Part shown: one piece after another, positions 40,301 through 53,399 of the stretch
Numbering within the stretch: position 1 is the first letter of the stretch
How the letters are laid out: the number at the start of each line of letters is the position of its first letter
Source: Tachypleus tridentatus
Taxonomy: Eukaryota > Arthropoda > Merostomata > Xiphosura > Limulidae
Reading direction: 5' to 3'
Assembly (NCBI RefSeq): GCF_004210375.1
Contig: NW_027467782.1
Location: 36,879,771-36,943,770, forward strand
DNA length: 64,000 nt
Made by a program: the position numbers and the translations under genes
The notes under the pieces: generated by a model
The model's input: the letters and a program-made list of their open reading frames with translations, nothing else
Told to the model about the DNA's origin: nothing
The model's database searches: none

Positions 40301-43300
40301 CATGTCTTAAGGTTTTAGTGAGTTACATTCAAAAGTTGATTAAAGTATTTTCTTTTCATGATATACTAATAAATAAACTCTGAAAACATAGCTCTTAATC
40401 CATATTTTAATAGTATACAAGTTTAAAGATTTTACTTTCAGAAGGCAATATTTAAAATAAAAAAACTAGAATTTTCTAGTGTAAGAATTGTAACATTTTC
40501 TCTCTAGGCCTTTTCTTCTCTAATTTATTTACCACCCCTCCAAGAAGTAGAAAATGAAATTTAATGTAAATCACTTATTATTATATAATTTCACTAAGGC
40601 ATACTATAATTTTCATAGCGTTTGATATTATTTGGTTCCAGAGACATGAAATCAAATCTATCTTGCCACACCCACTTGTGACGTCCTCTTTATTAGAAAT
40701 TACCAATAAGTGTTTAAGCCACTCAGTTCAGTATTACTTAAAAACCAATAGAAAGCCGTGGTTTTCATCTGTCAAGTGATTTATCATATTGCAATGTTTC
40801 CTGTAAATAAAATTCCATATTTTGCTTTCAATTTAACCTTGATTGCCATGGGAAATTATTGTTTAAAAATAGAAATATCTTTAGATCAGTTAGGTTAGAT
40901 TGAGTAAAATAAGTACTACTGTTACTACTAATAATAATAGGCCTGGCATGGCCAGGTGGTTAAGGCACTCGACTTCGTAAATTGAGGGTGGCGAGTTTGA
41001 ATACCGTCACACCAAACATGCTCGCCCTTTCAGCCGTGGGGTCGTTATAATGGTACAGTCAATCCCACTATTTGTTAGTGAAAGAGTTGGCACTGGATGG
41101 TGATGACAAGCTGCCTTCCCCCTAGTCTTGCACTGCTAAATTAGGGACAGCTAGTGCAGATAGCCCTTGTGTAGCTTTGCACAAAATTAAAATAAAACAC
41201 ACCAAAAAACACACAAACAAAAAACTAATAATAATAGTAATATTTTAAAAATGTTCATGAGTAGCTCTTGCATAATGGAATTCAAAAGCATAGCAAGAGC
41301 TGCATATTTGTCACATGATTTACAACTTATTAAGGCATGAATAGTAATTAGTTAGGGGTTATAAAGGCAATAAAACAATAACATTTAACAGTGTATACAC
41401 ATACACACACTATTATGAGCATAAAACTATTTAGTATAAACATAAGTAGTTTAATATCACAATTTAAAGTCATTCCAGACAGTCATTCTTCACTGCTTCA
41501 TGGGTTACACCAGTAACAAGGATTTAGGTTTAGATATTACAGAAAAAGGTTTGAAATTTTTGAGACTAAGAAAAGTATTTTTAAGCTAAACATGGAAATC
41601 AACATTCAGACTAGCAAACAGAAATTCTCTATTTATTCATCTATACATATGTAAGTATTCACAGATACATTTTAGTGAAAATACTTCATCAAAAAATATA
41701 ATCTTTGGTGTGCAAAAAACTTTTTATGTTTACTTAAAGCCTGCCAAATGATGTGAATACATTGTAATACTATAACAAGCACAGAATAATTGTTAGGTCA
41801 GTTCCTGGGATTGAGCCTGTCATGAGAAACTTAAACTATGAAGAATCAATCAAAGTTTTTCGTGTTAGTCGCACACATTCTTTAAATTTTGAGGTTTGAA
41901 ACATTATTTTTTTGGACCATTTGATCCTGGGCAAGTTATTAGTGCTCTCACTCACTAACTTGTATCTTATTGTACTTTTCAGTCTTGTGTCCTTTCTGAG
42001 ATATTTTTTAAAGTGGTATTGCCACAGTAATTTTGAAACTGTTTTTCTACATTTCTTTCTAGTGTGGAACAGGAGGGTGTTTGTTTGAACTCTCTTTGCA
42101 GTTAGCTATAATTGTGGCAGGGAAGCAGTTCATTAACGCCGTGGTGGAAATGGGTGTTCCGTAAGTTTTTTAGTTAAAATAGACATTTATTGTAATAATT
42201 TCATGTAAGAACATTTTCTATGACAGTTGGCTCATTTTGAGATATTAAAACTGTTGTACTTTTTTTCAAAAGTGATTTTGATATGTTCAAGATTCATAGT
42301 TTATTAATGTTCAGTCAAACATGTAGTATGTCAGATTGTATGTAAAAATTAAACTATTTATACATTCATGTCAACAACAAAAACTGATATTATTTTAAAA
42401 CTAGGTAAAAATATTTTTGTATTTATCTAGATGGCTGTTACGGGCTTACAAGAAGTGGTCAGTGCATAAAAAGGGTCAGTGTGCTCATGAAAACCATGCA
42501 CCCACTCAGTGGGAGAGTGACTACAACTTAATAAACCAGGAAGAACTGGGTCTTTTTAGTGAATATCTTGAAATGGGTAAGGCTTAAGTTTAAAATAATG
42601 ATGTGAAAATAATTACATTAATAGATACATATGTTCTACATAAAAAGTTGAACAGATTAAAATGGTACTTTTTCCATGTCTGTGAAAAATGTTAGATCTT
42701 TAACAATGACCTTGTAGTTTGTACATCATTCAAGAGCCTTAAAATCAAGTTATTCTAATTGTAGTTAACTGAGTAACTGACTACTATGGAAATGAATGAA
42801 ATATAATTATTTTAAGTATCTCCAACGTAGTTTAAAATACTTTTAGATATATAATGTATAATTAACAGTAAAGATGAAATGTGTGATATGATAATAATGT
42901 ATGTGAAAAACGTAGTTGGAGCAGCATTTAGAATGTTTTTGATGATGTAGAAATGGATATGAATTGTGTTTATTGCTTAGCCTGAAGGGTTATAATGCTA
43001 AGATTAAACATTTGATTCCCGCTGTGGTTATGGGTCAAATTCCACATCGTACAACTTTGCATTTAACAAGAAACAAAGTTTTTTTTTTTTAATGTTATGG
43101 GTTTCAGCTTGTTTTTCAGAACAGTTTAATGTATAGAGGAAACATTTATTGAATACCTGTAAAACAGCTACACCACCTCAATGATTAGTATTTTTTGGAA
43201 CAGCCATTTTAAAGGTCCTTGTCTGTGTTTTAGTTTGTTTGTTTTTTAAATGAAATATTATTAATATGCTACTTGATTTTGATGTTAATGTTTCTGTCTT

Positions 43301-46300
43301 GACTTTCATGTTAAACTAGAAATTAAATCTCGTATTCAACCACCTTTAGACCTGAATCAACACCATAAGGTTAGAATTTCTGTGTAATAAAGTGTGATAC
43401 TTCCAAGGAGTCACCACATGTATTATTGTTATTGTAGTCCACGAATTACATTAATACATTTAACTGTCTAAATCATAAAAACTTCCTCAAACATTAAATG
43501 TACAGTTCAATTAATAAACGTTTCTGTAATTTGTTCCCTTTTCCAGTGTTGCAGTTTGGATTTGTCACAATTTTTGTGGTTGCATTTCCTCTGGCACCAT
43601 TATTTGCTTTAATAAACAACATCACAGAAATCAGGCTCGATGCTAGGAAGTTTATCACTCTCTTACGACGACCTGTTGCAGAAAGAGTTAAGAACATTGG
43701 TGAGTGCACAGTGTGGTGAATACAGCAAGCTGTTTAGTTTTAGTCTGTTAAGAAGAAAGTAAATTGACAATGTTACATATTTTTTATTTCAGACAAGTCT
43801 CTGATTTATTATGTTACATACATTATGTATTATTGCTCTAAATAATCACTACTTTGAATTTAGTTGTTATTTAAATGTTAGTATGTATTAAAATATGATA
43901 TTTCTCAAAAGATTGGCATGTACTGTTCTCTATTATGACTCAAATATATTAAAATATGCAAAAAGAAAAACGTCACAAATTATAATTATAGTTATTACAA
44001 ATTAGGGTTTAGGTACAAGAGTTTTAGAAACAATACTGAGTTTTATATATAATCTAAAACCCGATATTTTATCGACAGTTCAGGCCCATAACAAGCAAAT
44101 TCAATCCGAGTTGAGACTGTCACACATCACTTAAGCTGGCTATCTTGTATGGCTTTGCACTGATTACAAACTGACTTTTTCAGGGATGCTATTTAATGTC
44201 CTTGTAGAAAAAATAATATCCCAAATTAATGTGTTGAAATTGAATGGTTTGTAACGTTCAAAATCTACTGCATACCTGGTTCCCAATTTTGTAGTTTTAT
44301 GATTAATTAGTGTTAATCACAATAATAGCTTCTGAGGCCTATATCACACTGACTTTAACTGACTAATAATATTATTCCTGCTCTTGGGATGTTGGTTTAT
44401 ATAGTATATTGTGAGTTTCTAGAATATTCACCAAAGTTGGAAGATGCTAGTGTTTTCATAAAATAAATAAATATTAAATCTTACTCTTGAGATTCTTCTG
44501 CAAATTTCAAGAACAGATGGGACTTGTGCAATACACAGCCAACAATATACATCACATGCAAAAAAGGAAAACTATATTGAAATAAATGTAGGTACTAAAA
44601 CAAATGTATCATGGTAAATCTGTTAGAAATCACAGTCTGAAGCTCTTAAAATGTAGACAATAATGTTGTGATACCCAACTTCTTTGTGACATACAAACAC
44701 TCTTCCATTAACTGAGTGAGGACTGTCATTAGTAAATAATAACAATCATTTGACAGTCATGTGTGAACCAATCAGTTGTAAGAAATATTTGGATTTTAGC
44801 CTTTCAGGTATTTTCGTTATGACATTTCTAGTTACCCAGATAGTGAAGTAATCTAATATTCATACTTTGAAGTTTGTTTTATTTGAAACCTCGATTTTTT
44901 TTACACTAAATATACAGAGAAGAATTATTAGAGTTAATTAATAACTCCTGATTAGTCTTTAGTGATAAGTATTAATTCATAACTTAGCTGAGATATATAT
45001 AATCCATTCTATACATGAATGTAATGTTAATGAAAGAGAATTGTTTTGTAAGCAAAAAAAATAATAAAAAGATTAGACAGTAAAGTTATTGAAATATATT
45101 CCAGTTATCCTAATAGGTTGATTCTATTTTGATAGGAATATGGTACAGAATTCTTAATTCTGTTGGAAAGATTTCTGTCATCACAAATGTAAGTACAGAG
45201 AATTATGAGCAATGTTTGTACTTGTACTTAATACTAACTGTTAGTAATATCACATACATTGATTACAGTGATAAAGGAATACTTCATACGCATGTATGAT
45301 ATTAGAGTGAGACACCTTAAGAATCATTATAAGTGAAATAAACTCTTTGCATTTCCTTTCAAATTTTATCTAAATTATGAAATTATTTTGAGAAACGTTT
45401 GATGTTTAAGGTGATTATTAAATTAATGTAATTAATGTTATAAGTATAGGTCAGTTCCAAAACTGTAACTTAATATGATCTCTTTTAGAATTTCTGTGTA
45501 CTTGTGTTCTTTCTGCAGTGATTTTCTAAAGCACCTTTAGTGGGTTTATAAAATACATTGATGTGATTTCTTTTTTGTGAGTCAGTTTACAAGTTTACAC
45601 CTACTGACCATTGGTTGTTATTAATTAAAGACGAAATTTTGTGCATTGAAGAATTGTCATGGTGTTGATCTATCACAATTTTGATGTGATATAAAACTTA
45701 ATTGTTACTATTATGAAGAGACAGGAGTTTATAATGTATTACATATTGATGTCAATAGAAACAATAAATTGTTTTTACCTTTCTGATCACTTGAAGTACA
45801 GTGTTTTACTTTATTTTGGAATTCTATAGTATAATAATTCTATATAGTAAATTGATGTTCATTTAATATAAAAAAGTAACAATGTCATAAGAAATTTAAG
45901 ATGAAAGTGCTATTATTTTCTGTTCTATCAAGCATGGTTAGTGATGCAATAGACATTTAACACAGTGAATTTTATTATAATCCACAATGTCAAACCCAGT
46001 TAACTGTGTACTATGACGTTTACATTTGTGAATATTTTCTTCTACATTGTCCAATATACTTAATGGTGTGAAACTTAATAATGTTTGCTCTTACACAATC
46101 AAACTAAATAATATTACAGTATATTATTTAAGGTGAAAGAAAGTGTGTTATTTTCTGAACTGTTAATTCTATATTCTTACTTTTCAGGCACTAATTATTG
46201 CCTTTACATCAAGTTTTATAGAGGAGACATTTTATAAAGTTTTCATTTCACCAGATGGGTCACTGAATGGATTTCTGAACTTTACTCTGTCAGATTTCAA

Positions 46301-49300
46301 CATCAGTGACTTTCCTGGTGATTTGAATATTCTTTCTGAACCTGACACCAGTGTGGAATACTGCAAGTAAGTGTTAATTTTGTTTTATTGTTTCAAATTA
46401 ACAGAGCATAGAAAACAATGTATGTGTGATTAAGAACCAGTGTGGTGTCTCTTTAACCCTACTGACGTGAGACATCAAAGTGAACAAGTTACAACCGTTT
46501 TACGTAGATTCAAACTTTAACCCTATTGACATGGGATATCAAATTGTGCAAGGTACAACCATTTTATTGAGTTAGTTTCAAAGTTATCATCCATGAAAGT
46601 ATTTTTCATCATTGCAACAACATTTTACCACAATGAACCAGATTCAAGGCAGTTGAATGCAACATGGTACATTTGGCATGTATAAGTTGGTGGAAATGAT
46701 GCCTAGCATGCAAAGATAGATGGGTACAGATGATGTCTATCATGTTAAATGTATGGGTGGAAATGATGTCTAGCATGATCAGACATATTGGAAAAGATAT
46801 CTGGTATGCGTAGATCTTTCGATGAAGGTTATGTCTCGTATGCATAGACATATGGATTGAAATGATGTTTGGCATGTGCATATATAATGCTGTAGGTGAT
46901 ATCTAGCATGTGTAGATATATGGGTGGAGACAATAAAGGGTTGATTAAACTACTTAAAATAATACATATTATTAAACTTGGTACAACAAGATACTTTATA
47001 ACTTAAATATTAGTATTACATAAGATTTAATTCTTAAGTTAAAAATGAATATACTTCTCTACACAATCTGGTGATGCTCTGACTTTTCATTTACAAATAT
47101 TTTTTTTTCTCTCCTCTTGTGAGGGTTTAAGATTGTTCAACCAATTAGAAACATATATATAGCAGATACTAACAACTCAGAATATAAAATTTCAACCCAA
47201 ATGACAAATCCTTGTATTATCTTCTGTTTTCAAGAAATTTGTGTAATTCTCATTTATATTGCTGTTGGACAATTGGTTGTATTTATATAACTAATAAAAA
47301 AGTGTATTCTATCCATAAATCAGGCAAGTTTCTTTTGTTTCGGCAGTCAAAGCCAATACTTCACGAAGCTAGCCTGATGGGTTTCGACAAAAAGTGTTGC
47401 TTTGAGTAGTAATTAATTTGTTTTTTGTTTTTTTATAAACCTAATTGTAGGTTAGTTAGAAATAACAGTTGTTTTACAATTCTATTCAAGTGCATTATGC
47501 AATATTTTTAATGTAACATAATTATTCATAGTACTAAACAGAAATTTTATTATCCTTTTATAAACATTAAAAATAATCACAAGAGATTTCATAACATTCA
47601 CCATCAGTTTTATTTTTTATTCTGAAAGAAGTAACATTTGTACAAAACTTTAATACATTTTCTCCGAGGAAGATGAAAGGATTGTTTCTAGATTCTGTTT
47701 TATGTGCAGTAAAAAGTTATACATCTTCAAGAGAGAGAACTTTACTGATTTTATCTTCAGCAAAATTTGAATCAACTACATCGACTCTCTCAATGACTGT
47801 ATTTCAGGATTGATACACAAATATTGTTTAAATAAAACACAATAGAATTTGAAGAGTAAACCCTTCGATGATGTTATTTCTTTTCTGTTGGTACAAATCT
47901 ATTAATATTTCCCAGACATCAGAGCCACAAAATTCCAACAACATCTCCTCACTCAATAGGATTTCAAAGGAACTTTTTGGAAGAAAACTATAGAATTAAT
48001 TTCTAACAATTTGATATTGCTAACAAACTTGGATATTGCTGTTCATATAAGAGCACAAAATGTACTTAGCTGTTTAAGTTAGAAAGTTAACTTTATTTTT
48101 AAAAACTTGTCTGAGTACAATTTTAAGGTATAGTTAAAATTTTATGAAATGCAAAACATCCACTATAAAATAAGTTGTTTAAAATGCTGGCTTCTATTTT
48201 AAGGTCATTTTATTTCATGGTTTCAGGTACCAAGACTATAGAGAGCCCCAACAGCAAGCAACAAATATGAATATAAGACGTTATATTGGCAGCTGGCTAC
48301 AGCTCGCTTGGTTTTCGTTTCTATTTTGTGGTTGGAAACAATTTTTCAAATTATAGATCTTATTTTTGATTAAACTTAATTACATTTGCAGTTTATTTTA
48401 GTTTATACTAAAATAAATCAATTAACAGTAGCTTTCACTTAAGGACATAAAATACAACCTTCTTTCTTCAAAAGATAGAATATTTTTAAATGTTAATTGT
48501 AGAACTAACCTGAGACTTTATTTAACCAAAGTTTTCAAAACAAATATAAAGTGTGAATAGCTTTTATTAAAACACCTTTTATTTGTAATTTAAATTTTTT
48601 TGAGGAAGCTAAATATATGTTTAGGTGTACATAAACCCACAGAACCAGTTGAGAATTGCTGTATTAAATTAACTTCAAGGGAGTTGGAAACTTTTAACAT
48701 TTACTGAGACTGAAAATGTATAAACATTATAACTATGTTCAGTTGTTTTAATGAAGCAACATAAATAGAGTATAAAGGTAATACATTTTAATACAGCCAG
48801 GACAATCCTAGAATGTTTTTAAAAGTTTCAGTAACATTTACTAAGTTATCCTTCACAAAATGGATTGATTAATCATTTTTGTTAATAAACTATCCTTTTT
48901 ATTACCCAATTCTATAAGTGTTAGATTTTTTGTGGCTTCTGTTCATCCAGTAGAATGTTTTTCTTATTATGTAGCACTGATACTGTTCTGAATGACTGTA
49001 CATGCTCATTAGTAATTTAAGAAGACTTCATGATTTAATCATTGTTCATAAAGTTTTATAATCTGTATTGGTTAAACAGTGTTATGTAAAGGATAATGTT
49101 TTAAAACTGCTCCAGTGAAACTTATGTTTTTCCTTTTTTTAGTGTCTTGTATTCATCATGACAACTCTAATTTGTTGGTTAATACCAGACATTCCAAAGT
49201 CTGTGAAACTACAGATTAGACATGAAAATCACATCGTCAATGATGTGATTATTGAAGAAGAACTGAAAAGAGCAAAATATCTTGGAAGGAGAGAAACACC

Positions 49301-49304
49301 ATGA
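37303..49304 (+). CDS. Anoctamin/TMEM16 family membrane protein, C-terminal half (8 exons), 5' end missing
   Basis: Ca2+-activated chloride channel or phospholipid scramblase family. Exons, all with AG/GT borders and matching phases: 37303-37357, 42063-42160, 42431-42576, 43547-43699, 45136-45188, 46188-46366, 48227-48330, 49143-49304 (TGA 49302-49304). The product runs [37 protein letters not shown] (TM6), [20 protein letters not shown] (TM7), [13 protein letters not shown] (TM8), then a glycosylatable loop with NFT and NIS, and ends [20 protein letters not shown] with KYLGRRETP. All six expected Ca2+ ligands are present: Asn and Glu in FINAVVE, both Glu of EYLE, Glu and Asp of EIRLD. Exon 7 has two 1-nt losses, in an A run (~48263) and a T run (~48318). 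Its donor is a weak GTTGGA. The N-terminal domain and TM1-TM5 exons are not in this contig. The subfamily was not resolved. Confidence 0.93.
37480..39020 (-). other. Unrecognised coding-like stretch inside the anoctamin intron
   Basis: Less AT-rich than the surrounding intron. Minus-strand open segments at 37498-37707 (contains [20 protein letters not shown]) and 38032-38271 (contains [20 protein letters not shown]) have protein-like composition, but in different frames and without a common start. It resembles a decayed retroelement ORF or processed insertion. I do not recognise the family. Confidence 0.3.
39060..40935. other. Anoctamin intron, no feature seen
   Basis: AT-rich intronic sequence without recognisable exon or element. 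The phase of the flanking exons (…RQEE and CGTGGC…) matches directly, so no coding exon is expected here. Confidence 0.6.
40940..41200 (+). mobile_element. tRNA-derived SINE, family 2 (long copy)
   Basis: tRNA-like head GGCCTGGCATGGCCAGGTGG with A box and a B-box remnant (GAGTTTGAATACC). A conserved core follows (ATGCTCGCCCTTTCAGCCGT, then AATCCCACTATTTGTTAGTG), then a 3' part with CTAAATTAGGGACAGCTAG and TAGCTTTGCACAAAATT before an A-rich tail. Shares these blocks with 52608-52835 and, reversed, 57071-57199. Confidence 0.85.
42979..43072 (+). mobile_element. Degraded tRNA-derived SINE fragment
   Basis: AGCCTGAAGGGTTATAATGC and TTTGATTCCCGCTGTGG resemble an A box and B box of a tRNA-like head, and ATCGTACAACTTTGCATTTA resembles a SINE 3' end. 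Very diverged; an intronic remnant. Confidence 0.4.
46455..46585 (+). repeat. Two-copy ~64-bp tandem repeat in anoctamin intron
   Basis: ACCCTACTGACGTGAGACATC … GTTACAACCGTTTTA is followed by ACCCTATTGACATGGGATATC … GGTACAACCATTTTA, about 64-66 bp apart. Adjacent to the longer minisatellite at 46689. Confidence 0.6.
46689..46930 (+). repeat. Minisatellite, ~34 bp x about 7, in anoctamin intron
   Basis: Degenerate units around GGTGGAAATGATGTCTAGCA followed by TGNATAGACATAT; seven are recognisable between exons 6 and 7. The period is close to that of the large satellite, but the sequence is unrelated. Confidence 0.75.
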
Positions 49305-49725
49305 TTTTAGAACATCATTTCACAGATTGGTAATATTTAAAAATTTGAACAAGGCAGAGTTTTTTTCTGTTTAAGAGGTAAGTGAACAGGTTGATAATAA
49401 CATCTAATCAAATATCTATGGTCAATGAAGTCCAACAGGAATACAGTTTCCATACATATATGTGCCACAAGAACAAGTACGTTTTAAACTTTGCAAAAGT
49501 CTATGTTATTTAGAAAATTTCTTCTTTCACTTAACATTTGATATATTGCAACCTCAAAGGTCAAACCTTGTTAAATCTTAAACAAATTATTTATTTTTGT
49601 TTATATACTTAATGTTTACACCATCTTGGTGACAACAGTTTTAAACTGTCTTGTATTATAACATTGACGTTTTCTTTTGTTGAATGTTTATAAGTACTTA
49701 AAATCTTTCACGTATCTTTTAGAAC

Positions 49726-49760
49726 AGGTGTCGGCAACCTTTTAGGTCTCGGGAGCCAAT
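49726..49760 (+). mobile_element. hAT-like terminal sequence (possible MITE end)
   Basis: CAGGTGTCGGCAACCTTTTA followed by GGTCTCGGGAGCCAA resembles the left end of ZBED/Charlie-type hAT elements. No matching right end was securely paired, so extent is unknown. It lies about 420 bp downstream of the anoctamin stop. Confidence 0.35.
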
Positions 49761-50987
49761 CTGAATTTAGAACAAGAATACTGCAGGAAATCAAAATAAA
49801 CACTTATGTTACACACACACACACTTAATGAAATACTGTGTAAGTAAAACTAAAGAAAATGTAAATTGATTATTATATTTACAGTGTGTTCTTTTAATGA
49901 CATTGGTGCTGTGAGATAGTTTTGTTCCTTTCCCTGAAGTCTGTTTCACAATTTATTAAATGTAATTTCATATTCAGTTTTCTACTATTATTACTGAGCA
50001 CGTTTTTTTTGTTTTTTTTTCTGATTTAGGAGAATCTCTGAATACACAGGTAGAACCAAACATTGTGAAGATGATACTATAGAAGTGGAAGACCATTCCA
50101 GAGTTGCAGAATGAAGTAATATGCCTGCTCCTGCACCTTGTTCAAGGTGACTTGCCATCAGAATTCTAAAGAACAAGACTTGAACAGTGTTAACAGATCA
50201 ACAACAAATGCTACAATCTGTTCCAAATTGTTATCAACTTTGTCATTTGTGTATGAATCTCAAACTTGTGTTCAGAGTTTGTTTCAGAAACACCATTGTT
50301 AAGATAATGTTTACTCTTTGAACTGTTTTAGTGTCTCCACAATATTAAGTTCCAGTGTTTTAAAATAATGATAAATCAGGAATTAAAGTTTTTAATTTTT
50401 ACACTGGTCATCACTTTTTAAATCATTGTTAAGTAGATTTAGTGAAAAAGAAGCTGTTTTTAATAAAGATCTTGAACTAAATTTTGTTCAGAGGAAATTT
50501 ATCTTAACCTTCCTTTCTTTAGTTCAAAATTTGTCATCTATATTGTTTTTATCAGTGTCAATATACGTTGGTTGTCAGTTGTTTTTTTTAAGTGTGCTGT
50601 CAAATTATCAACAGAAAAAAATTCTTGAAATGATTGTAACAAAGAGTACACTAAAGTTATTTGATTAACTCAAAGGAAAATTCTTTAAAGTTAATGAAAA
50701 CTTCAGTTTATGAATTAGTACTTACTGTTATAAATGTGTGCATCATTGAAAAATAGTGAATATTCACCTAGATGTATTGGATACAACTTCAGTTTTTTAA
50801 CAGATTTGTGTTTAAGTATGTACTTGTCATAATCCTTTAATAATAATTTGAATCACTCGTTAGGGTGAATGAAAATTTTAAAGTAAATAAACACTAGTTT
50901 ATTTGTTTCGAATATTTATGTAACAGCAACCGCCCCTAGATTTCAACTGATACACTAGAGGGAAGGAAGCTGCTCAATAACACCCAC

Positions 50988-51145
50988 CGTCAACTCTCGG
51001 ACTATTATAATTACATCACTTGACCGTCAGCTTTTAGACTATTATAATCAAATCACAAGGGCGCCAGCTCTTAGACTATTATAATTACATCATTTGACCA
51101 TCTGTTTTCAGACTATTATGATTACATCATTTAACCATCACTCTT
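50988..51145 (+). repeat. 37-bp tandem repeat, ~4 copies
   Basis: Units contain GACTATTATAATTACATCA preceded by CGTCAGCTTTTA-like sequence and followed by TTTGAC. Four copies with a few substitutions each. Confidence 0.85.
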
Positions 51146-51149
51146 ACGG

Positions 51150-52085
51150 TATACTGAAAACCACAAAGTGTTTGCGCGATTTGTTTCTGCAATGGGATGC
51201 GAACCACGAATCCACAATCCAACACGCTAAGTGCTAAATCACGTCCTGCCCAGAGAGAACGAGCGAGCCACATAAGAGTAAAAATGTACTTAAGTAAAGA
51301 CAAATGTTGGAAGAGAATTCTTCTTTAGATACGGTGTGTTTTGTTTACATTTATATTGCATTAAAATATTGTAAATAAATTGCATGTATATCAAAACTTT
51401 GTGTTCTGATGTCATTTGTGTTATTTATACGATAAAACTTAGATCATCAATCTCATACACTGGCACAGTTTTCTTTATTCTTATACAAGACGGTAGAGTA
51501 CGTTTTGACACCGGAAATCCGATAAATATCTTTTAATGGTTTATGTGCAATATGTGTGTTTCACACGTCTCACGCTACTGTTTAAAGAGCAATATTTAGA
51601 ATGTGAAATTATATTGAAAATTGCTTCGGTCACGGATGACGTTATTCACAGTTCTTGCTCCTAAAGGACAAGAAAGGATGTTTAGTTACGTACAGGAGAA
51701 AGTTATTCGTCAAGAAGAAAATGACCGAAAAAGTGAATTGATTGTCTGCCGAGAAACCACGATAGCTCAAAAGAGAGTTTCAATATCAATAACAGTGGTT
51801 GTACACGCACGACACAACCTCGGACATGCGCATTTTATTTCGCAGAAGATGTTTATCTTCTGTTTAATTACAAAAGCTTAAAGAAATTTAGGTGTATGTT
51901 TATTTGACAACACTGGGAAAAGTCGGCTATTTCTATAATTCGTTTTTTGGTTTGTTTGTTTGTTGTTTTTTTGACGAACTTTAGAAACATTTTTATCAAA
52001 AATCTAACCGCATCTTGACCATTTGGCACGATCGCGAAATCTAATATAAGAATCAGAGTACTTTATTTCTATAATGGAGTTAATG
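51150..52085. other. No supported gene
   Basis: An 86-codon open frame at 51621-51881 has no recognisable similarity. It starts near a region with slightly higher GC content and could be a first exon or chance; I cannot support either. Confidence 0.4.
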
Positions 52086-52088
52086 TGG

Positions 52089-52405
52089 ACAGCATTACAT
52101 TCGAGAAAGTGGCGCCACAATAAAGATTTTCTATCAGAAATTGGGTCAAAGATCAAACTGTTTCAGGTCAACACTACATTCCAAAAAGGTGGTGCGGTGA
52201 TACAGATTACCTATTAGAGATTGGGTCAAAGATAAAATATTTCGGGTCAACACTACATTCGAGAAAGTGGCTCCACAATAAAGATTTTCTATCAGAAATT
52301 GGGTCAAAGATAAAACTATATCAGGTCAACATGACATTCGAGAAAGGTGGCGTCACAGTAAAGATTTCCTTTTCGAGATTAGGTCAAATTTAAAACTGTC
52401 TCAAC
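52089..52405 (+). repeat. ~80-bp tandem repeat, 4 copies
   Basis: Units start at about 52089, 52169, 52248 and 52328. Each contains ACATTCGAGAAAGTGGCGCC, AAGATTTTCTATCAGAAATT and GGGTCAAAGATAAAACT. Units 1 and 3 are more alike than 1 and 2, hinting at a 160-bp dimer. Confidence 0.85.
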
Positions 52406-52607
52406 GATTTCTGCTTCGTACCGCCGTTTCATTTCTGTATGAGAAGTTGAAGTTTAACGTGATCATAAAAGATATTGTGTAGAAAAACCCAGACTAACTT
52501 TCGGTTGGGACAAGTTGTTTTGTTGAAGACTACAGCAATAATTATGATCTCCACGCCCCACAGGTTTATAACCAATGTCACTCCCTTGAATTAACTCTCG
52601 TAACACT

Positions 52608-52835
52608 CAACAAGCGTGTTAAGGCGTGCGACGTGTAATCTGAGGGTCGCGGTTTCGCATCCCCGTCGCGCCAAACATGCTCGCCCTTTCAGCCGTGGGG
52701 GCGTTAAAATGTAACGGTCAGTATTTGTTGGTAAAAGAGTTGGCGGTGGGTGATGATGACTAGCTGCCTTCCCTTTAGTCTTACACTGCTAAATTAGGGA
52801 TCTTCGAGTAACTTTACGCGAAATTCAAAAACGAA
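52608..52835 (+). mobile_element. tRNA-derived SINE, family 2
   Basis: GTGTTAAGGCGTGCGACGTG, B-box-like GGTTTCGCATCCCCG, core CATGCTCGCCCTTTCAGCCG, GACTAGCTGCCTTCCCTTTA and 3' end CTAAATTAGGG … TTTACGCGAAATTC with an A-rich tail. It shares the core with 40940-41200 but its head is a variant. Confidence 0.85.
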
Positions 52836-53373
52836 CCAACACTCAATACTGTTTAGTTTAACGTCTAGAACAGTATAATTATTCTTAATACACTCCAACA
52901 AATAATATCAACAAAAGAGTGTCTTTTAGAGCTCAACCTGTGTTATAGCAGAAACAATCATATTGTAGTGTCTTTCAGAACAATTACTGGTGATTTTAAC
53001 GGGCGTTTTGTATTAGAAACTTTTTTACAACAAACGTGAGCAAACGTCGTAATGTGTATTATTGTAAATATACGTTTTACTCAAGCACGTGAATATTGTA
53101 TGCGTACTCTCAAGTTTGTGTATACAAATATTTCTACAATAAATTTTAAAAGTATAATCACTGCCGTATAACTCTGTTTTTCATAAGGAAATCAGGAACG
53201 TTTTACCGAAGATTAAAAGAGAAGAGAAAATGTAATATTTCGTTTTTTAAAACAACATATTTTGATTAATGTGTAGCTACGCCTTCTCCGACCTCTTTCG
53301 TTTAACTTTTATTGCCTTGTAACTAGGCCTGTTGCCGGGAGTGTAGGTGTGTCATAATTATTTTGTTCGAGTC

Positions 53374-53399
53374 AAAATGTTGGTTGTATTTCTGTTTGT
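53374..53399 (+). repeat. Left arm of a perfect 26-bp inverted repeat
   Basis: Begins AAAATGTTGGTTGTATTTCT. Its exact reverse complement is at 53590-53615, with a 190-bp spacer that contains a hAT-like right end (AGTTTGGAGACCCTG, ~53566-53580). Confidence 0.85.

Noticed and set aside
50030..50113. A further anoctamin exon (acceptor TTTAG at 50029, open frame RISEYTGRTKHCEDD to a stop)
   Set aside because: The preceding exon already ends in frame at TGA 49302-49304 with a normal C-terminus. A strong donor at ~49377 could make this a spliced 3' UTR exon, which cDNA would settle.
51621..51881. 86-codon open frame as a small gene
   Set aside because: No recognisable motif, no intron or promoter context; possible but unsupported.
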